From Cloacimonetes bacterium UBA5456 (lineage in GTDB: Bacteria; Cloacimonadota; Cloacimonadia; Cloacimonadales; Cloacimonadaceae), in assembly GCA_002427325.1 (NCBI GenBank), contig DIQS01000035.1, positions 47,730-57,537 on the forward strand: a stretch of 9,808 nt of DNA, read 5' to 3'. Below, piece by piece: positions 8,301 to 9,808 of the stretch. The notes beneath the pieces were generated by a model. That model ran no database searches and was not told where the DNA came from. It saw nothing but the letters and a program-made list of their open reading frames with translations. Position numbers and translations under genes: made by a program. Numbering within the stretch: the stretch's first letter is position 1; the number at the start of each line of letters is the position of its first letter.

Positions 8301-8530
8301 AAAAATATCGCATCACCGCCGGCCTCGGCATGGGTTATAACGATCGTAAAGGTAGCGATTATCTCAGCTTTTTGCCTGAAAAACGACAGGGCTTTTTCGC
8401 TGACGGGAATATCTCGACGAACTATCGCATCAACGACTTTAGCTCGCTGAGCCTGGAATATAAAGCTAACAAATATCCCAAAAATAAAGCCAGCCACAAC
8501 CTCAAACTCGAATTCCGCGCGGAGCTCTAA
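5309..8530 (+). CDS. Large predicted outer-membrane beta-barrel protein with SprA-like modules
   Basis: A 1073-residue exported protein of unknown function, predicted to sit in the outer membrane. MTRKLSLILILVIFSCLLTA is a signal peptide, likely cut before ERFYHEE; a Cys at 17 is preceded by IFS, a poor lipobox. Two copies of a hairpin module follow. The first is at about 45-85 with GKDYQLNY at 62-69, the second at about 275-330 with GRDYTIDY at 295-302. The pattern 'xVxLxGxxLxxGxDYxIDYxxGxVxF' is known to me from SprA and other large surface proteins of FCB bacteria. A region around 400-470 (APGQPDADYNIVFSYLGPTLGDYEEY) fits the same group. The rest is long alternating strands rich in Ser, Asn and Tyr, ending NLKLEFRAEL, as in barrel proteins. 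The ATG at 5309 overlaps the umuD stop by one base; a GTG one codon earlier is also possible. The next gene starts one base after its stop. Transport or secretion is plausible, but nothing proves it. Confidence 0.88.
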   Translation: MTRKLSLILILVIFSCLLTAERFYHEEIIKSTLNTTDYQLSHTKLVSGSESVQIGEKLLIRGKDYQLNYKSGILSFPEGAPAAVFSISYLIIPPEIAASKQIYSRSSLSDSLATRHPAIPSFRPAANSRLNVTGSKTFALSLSESGDTDLLQSLYVNLDGELSSNIFINAQLSDSQSKLSPEGDSKELSSLDQVFIRVYGKSWELGMGDLDLSFKRSPYLNFYNKIEGIVFRYDKEHEASAAYSAGGGKRASSKITIIDGKQGPYYLTPDDSQRSFIIIAGTEEIHMDGVLLERGRDYTIDYSEGSVMFRSIVSSLSSVIAWFQYSDENYRQNSIFSSSNIKLNDKFSFFHHLVHQEDLRNHPLLFSFTQADKDSLYNAGDGSVFTDGIALTDSGAGYYKKISDDLGNEYYEYAPGQPDADYNIVFSYLGPTLGDYEEYSSGKYRFVGAGLGSYMPLKRLIAPTKRSNLEFGFVHNTEKWNNHLELLYSHYDKNTFSPLSDSDNSGGIVSLGINRQNSPLKLGIDAQYRLPHTALPAESESISQDLAALETPENLGMQTLDLNLGYNGDAWRPSLFLRLRNLEEQYAQKALRLSSISKAKSVLPALNFAGTVSSQEGNKESFLQYYDLTADWSIRLINLRLNGIFSDMDQDNLGTRSIKLKPTIEIKNESSFSALSFTKDELQYKLSEWQKASEQETYSIQHNSSFGAQHLNLEFSHRTLHNANQDEGAGKNAYQLLTMNNSNSILKGAVSLFGNYQLNQTEFFPRYRELVYVGSGFGVLDSLGVEVDNGEYNYEYITSPTGTLSSELTALVSIFFKPGQYLKAPIWKRIHSDISITASEQNEDLKDWQSYLFLPSYVFNDNTIYGRQSILQNIYFDLYQGKIISNLSLEQSKDIDQRYQSPEKTSEQNQALQLDFRGYLGLNTRLNLINSQSRESRYNSHVKAQSLTANMEKVLDARSTAVLNLKASQEKGKDQSGSGEYSLKTITLSPALRSVLMQKYRITAGLGMGYNDRKGSDYLSFLPEKRQGFFADGNISTNYRINDFSSLSLEYKANKYPKNKASHNLKLEFRAEL

Positions 8531-8531
8531 G

Positions 8532-9305
8532 ATGCCAATCCTCAGCACTCTCGACTATATCATCCTTTTTCCCCTGATCTTTTTGGCGGGCTTCATCGAC
8601 GCCATTGCCGGAGGAGGCGGACTCATCTCCTTGCCCGCATATTTCAGCATAGGCATCCCGCCGCATATCGCGCTCGGCACCAATAAGTTCTCATCTTTCA
8701 GCGGCACCGTCTTTTCCACCGCACGCTATTTCAAAGCAAAGATGATGGAACTCCCTATTGCGCTCACCAGTGCGTCGCTGGCTCTCCTGGGCTCCTGGTT
8801 GGGCGCAAGAACGGCACTGAGAGTCTCGGCAGATTTCCTTAACTATCTGCTCATCATACTCATCCCGCTCATCGCAATTTTTACCCTGCTCAAAAAGAAT
8901 CTCGGCTATGAAGACAGCGCCGAAGAAATCAAGAAAGGGCTGAGATTTGTCCTTGCCGCACTCGCCGGACTCGTCATCGGCTTTTATGACGGATTCTTCG
9001 GACCCGGAACGGGAACCTTCCTCATCATCATCTATGCCACCCTGCTCAAATATGACTTTATCCGCGCCAACGCCAATACCAAGGTGGTCAATCTCGCCTC
9101 AAATACTGCCGCACTCATCACCTTCGCCTTCGCCGGAAAGATCTTTTATCCCGTCGCTATCCCCGCCGCACTCTTTGGCATCGCAGGAAATCTCACGGGC
9201 TCTAAACTCGTTGTTCTCCGCGGCAATAAGTTCATCCGCCAGATCTTTATCCTCGCTCTCTTGCTTTTGCTGATACGCGTAGCTTGGCAACTCTTTTCCG
9301 CCTGA
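8532..9305 (+). CDS. TauE/SafE (TSUP) family membrane permease
   Basis: Integral inner-membrane protein of 257 residues. The family moves small anions, often sulfur or organic acids such as sulfite, sulfoacetate or taurine-derived products; the substrate here is unknown. The two family half-repeats are clear. The first has AGFIDAIAGGGGLISLPAY (19-37) and LGTNKFSSFSGT (48-59); the second has GFYDGFFGPGTGTF (150-163) and RANANTKVVNLASN (178-191). About seven to eight hydrophobic segments fit the usual topology. The ATG lies one base after the stop of the barrel gene, with GGAGCTC overlapping that gene's end as a possible ribosome site, so translation is probably coupled. It is the last gene of the block; no clear intrinsic terminator follows directly, and the small palindromes beyond 9367 are the nearest candidates. 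Confidence 0.93.
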   Translation: MPILSTLDYIILFPLIFLAGFIDAIAGGGGLISLPAYFSIGIPPHIALGTNKFSSFSGTVFSTARYFKAKMMELPIALTSASLALLGSWLGARTALRVSADFLNYLLIILIPLIAIFTLLKKNLGYEDSAEEIKKGLRFVLAALAGLVIGFYDGFFGPGTGTFLIIIYATLLKYDFIRANANTKVVNLASNTAALITFAFAGKIFYPVAIPAALFGIAGNLTGSKLVVLRGNKFIRQIFILALLLLLIRVAWQLFSA

Positions 9306-9366
9306 TTTTTGTCCACAAATTAACACGAATTAATACAGATTGTCTCGCTACGCTCGCTATCGTAAC

Positions 9367-9382
9367 GCTGGATTTATCCGGC
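9367..9382. repeat. Small imperfect palindrome
   Basis: GCTGGATTTATCCGGC folds on itself with seven pairs (one G-T). It is the first of four small palindromes within 120 bases after the TSUP gene and has no T-run behind it. Confidence 0.5.
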
Positions 9383-9388
9383 CCTTGT

Positions 9389-9404
9389 GTAGGCTTCAGC
9401 CCAC
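9389..9404. repeat. Small imperfect palindrome
   Basis: GTAGGCTTCAGCCCAC contains GGCT-TC-AGCC with one mismatch before two outer pairs. It resembles the GGGCTTCAGCCC type of intergenic element that I know from several bacterial genomes, in a degraded form. Confidence 0.4.
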
Positions 9405-9414
9405 TTTATCAACC

Positions 9415-9429
9415 ATGCGCAAAGCGCAT
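9415..9429. repeat. Perfect palindrome ATGCGC-AAA-GCGCAT
   Basis: Six-base perfect arms with a 3-base spacer. It could be a small hairpin in RNA or a dimeric protein site. No gene uses it visibly. Confidence 0.6.
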
Positions 9430-9461
9430 ACCTCACAGCCCGGTCAACCAACCCACAACTC

Positions 9462-9486
9462 AGTTATTCGAAATCTTCGAATAACT
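9462..9486. repeat. Perfect 11-bp inverted repeat
   Basis: AGTTATTCGAA (9462-9472) and TTCGAATAACT (9476-9486) are exact reverse complements separated by ATC. No T-run follows on either strand, so it is not a classic terminator. A protein-binding site or an end of a small element are alternatives. Confidence 0.7.
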
Positions 9487-9558
9487 CAATCACCTATAAA
9501 CCAACCTCTTACAGCTCTACCATTAAAGTAATTCTTTACTGTTCACATTATAAACCAA

Positions 9559-9808
9559 ACCGACCAAGTAGTGACCAAGTGACCGACCAAGTGCAACAAC
9601 ATGGTATAAAAGGACATAGTAGATTTACTCAGCCAAAAACCGACCAAGCGACCGACCAAGTAGTGACCAAGTGACCGACCAAGTAGCGAAAAAGTGACCA
9701 TGTAGTGACCATGTTTAAGATACAGTATTTAAAGGAATTAGCATAAATATGGGGTAATTAGTGACCAAATAGTGACCAAATAGTGACCATGTTACCGACC
9801 ATGTTACC
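9559..9808. repeat. Degenerate GACCAAGT-type direct-repeat array, open at window end
   Basis: At least twelve copies of GACC-A-(A/T)-(G/A)-T occur in three clusters (9562-9592, 9642-9714, 9763-9804), mostly 11 or 12 bases apart. They start at 9562, 9573, 9585, 9642, 9654, 9665, 9677, 9696, 9707, 9763, 9774, 9785 and 9797, with a decayed copy at 9688. The variants change along the array: GACCAAGT on the left, GACCATGT and GACCAAAT on the right. A 34-base stretch at 9559-9592 recurs exactly at 9651-9684. Between the clusters are unrelated AT-rich stretches of about 46-50 bases. No reading frame is kept, because the 11-base period shifts it. Function is unknown. Confidence 0.85.

Larger units (their letters stand above)
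9306..9558. other. Intergenic region without a convincing gene
   Basis: Plus-strand frames here (for example 9284-9484 and 9340-9531) have no ribosome site, cross palindromes, and encode low-complexity peptides, so I call no gene. The region begins with an 11-base-period repeat of the form AATTAACACG / AATTAATACAG (about 9318-9340), then CGCTACGCTCGCTATCG, then a run of palindromes listed separately, and ends in C- and A-rich sequence that leads into the repeat array. Confidence 0.6.

Noticed and set aside
8147..8548. Long minus-strand frames inside the barrel gene (for example 8147-8548, 7148-7588, 6323-6757)
   Set aside because: They are antisense shadows of a long continuous plus-strand gene with clear protein features, and have no ribosome sites or recognisable domains.
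9284..9531. Two overlapping plus-strand frames after the TSUP gene
   Set aside because: Low-complexity peptides, no ribosome sites, and they run across palindromes and repeats.
9559..9808. CRISPR array
   Set aside because: Units are 8-12 bases, variable, and spaced at 11-12 bases without regular unique spacers; the 34-base repeat occurs only twice and no cas gene is present.

Overview
The window reads as a stretch of chromosome from a Gram-negative bacterium, probably of the Fibrobacterota-Chlorobiota-Bacteroidota (FCB) side of the tree; Cloacimonadota is my best guess. The reasons are indirect: a large predicted outer-membrane beta-barrel with SprA-like 'GxDYxIDY' modules, an outer-membrane-type TPR lipoprotein, and ordinary housekeeping genes with moderate GC. 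No rRNA, tRNA, transposase, phage gene or CRISPR array is visible.

Layout. Bases 1-66 hold a short AGCTCGTAGCT-type direct repeat. On the minus strand, a 107-residue protein of unknown function (468-791) overlaps the start of nucleoside diphosphate kinase (ndk, 67-471) by a GTGA junction. A divergent intergenic region (792-910) separates this pair from uvrB (911-2917, plus strand), the damage-recognition helicase-like subunit of nucleotide excision repair. uvrB converges on a minus-strand HU gene (3040-3315), and a hairpin between them serves as terminator. HU has a recognisable promoter and a perfect Shine-Dalgarno. After an AT-rich gap comes a TPR lipoprotein (3612-4802), closed by a strong intrinsic terminator.

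Only six bases after that terminator's T-run starts a tight three-gene block on the plus strand: a UmuD-type S24 self-cleaving peptidase (4863-5309), a 1073-residue predicted outer-membrane barrel protein (5309-8530), and a TauE/SafE (TSUP) membrane permease (8532-9305). The junctions are TGATG and stop-1 nt-ATG, so the three are probably translated from one message. No umuC polymerase gene follows umuD, so the pairing of a DNA-damage-type protease with envelope genes is the most unusual gene arrangement here.

The last 500 bases have no convincing gene. They hold a run of small palindromes (9367-9486) and then a dense array of degenerate GACCAAGT-type repeats (9559 to the window end), including an exact 34-bp direct repeat 92 bp apart. 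The array continues beyond the window. I find no clear new defence or mobile system; the terminal repeat array and the umuD-barrel-permease block deserve the most attention.
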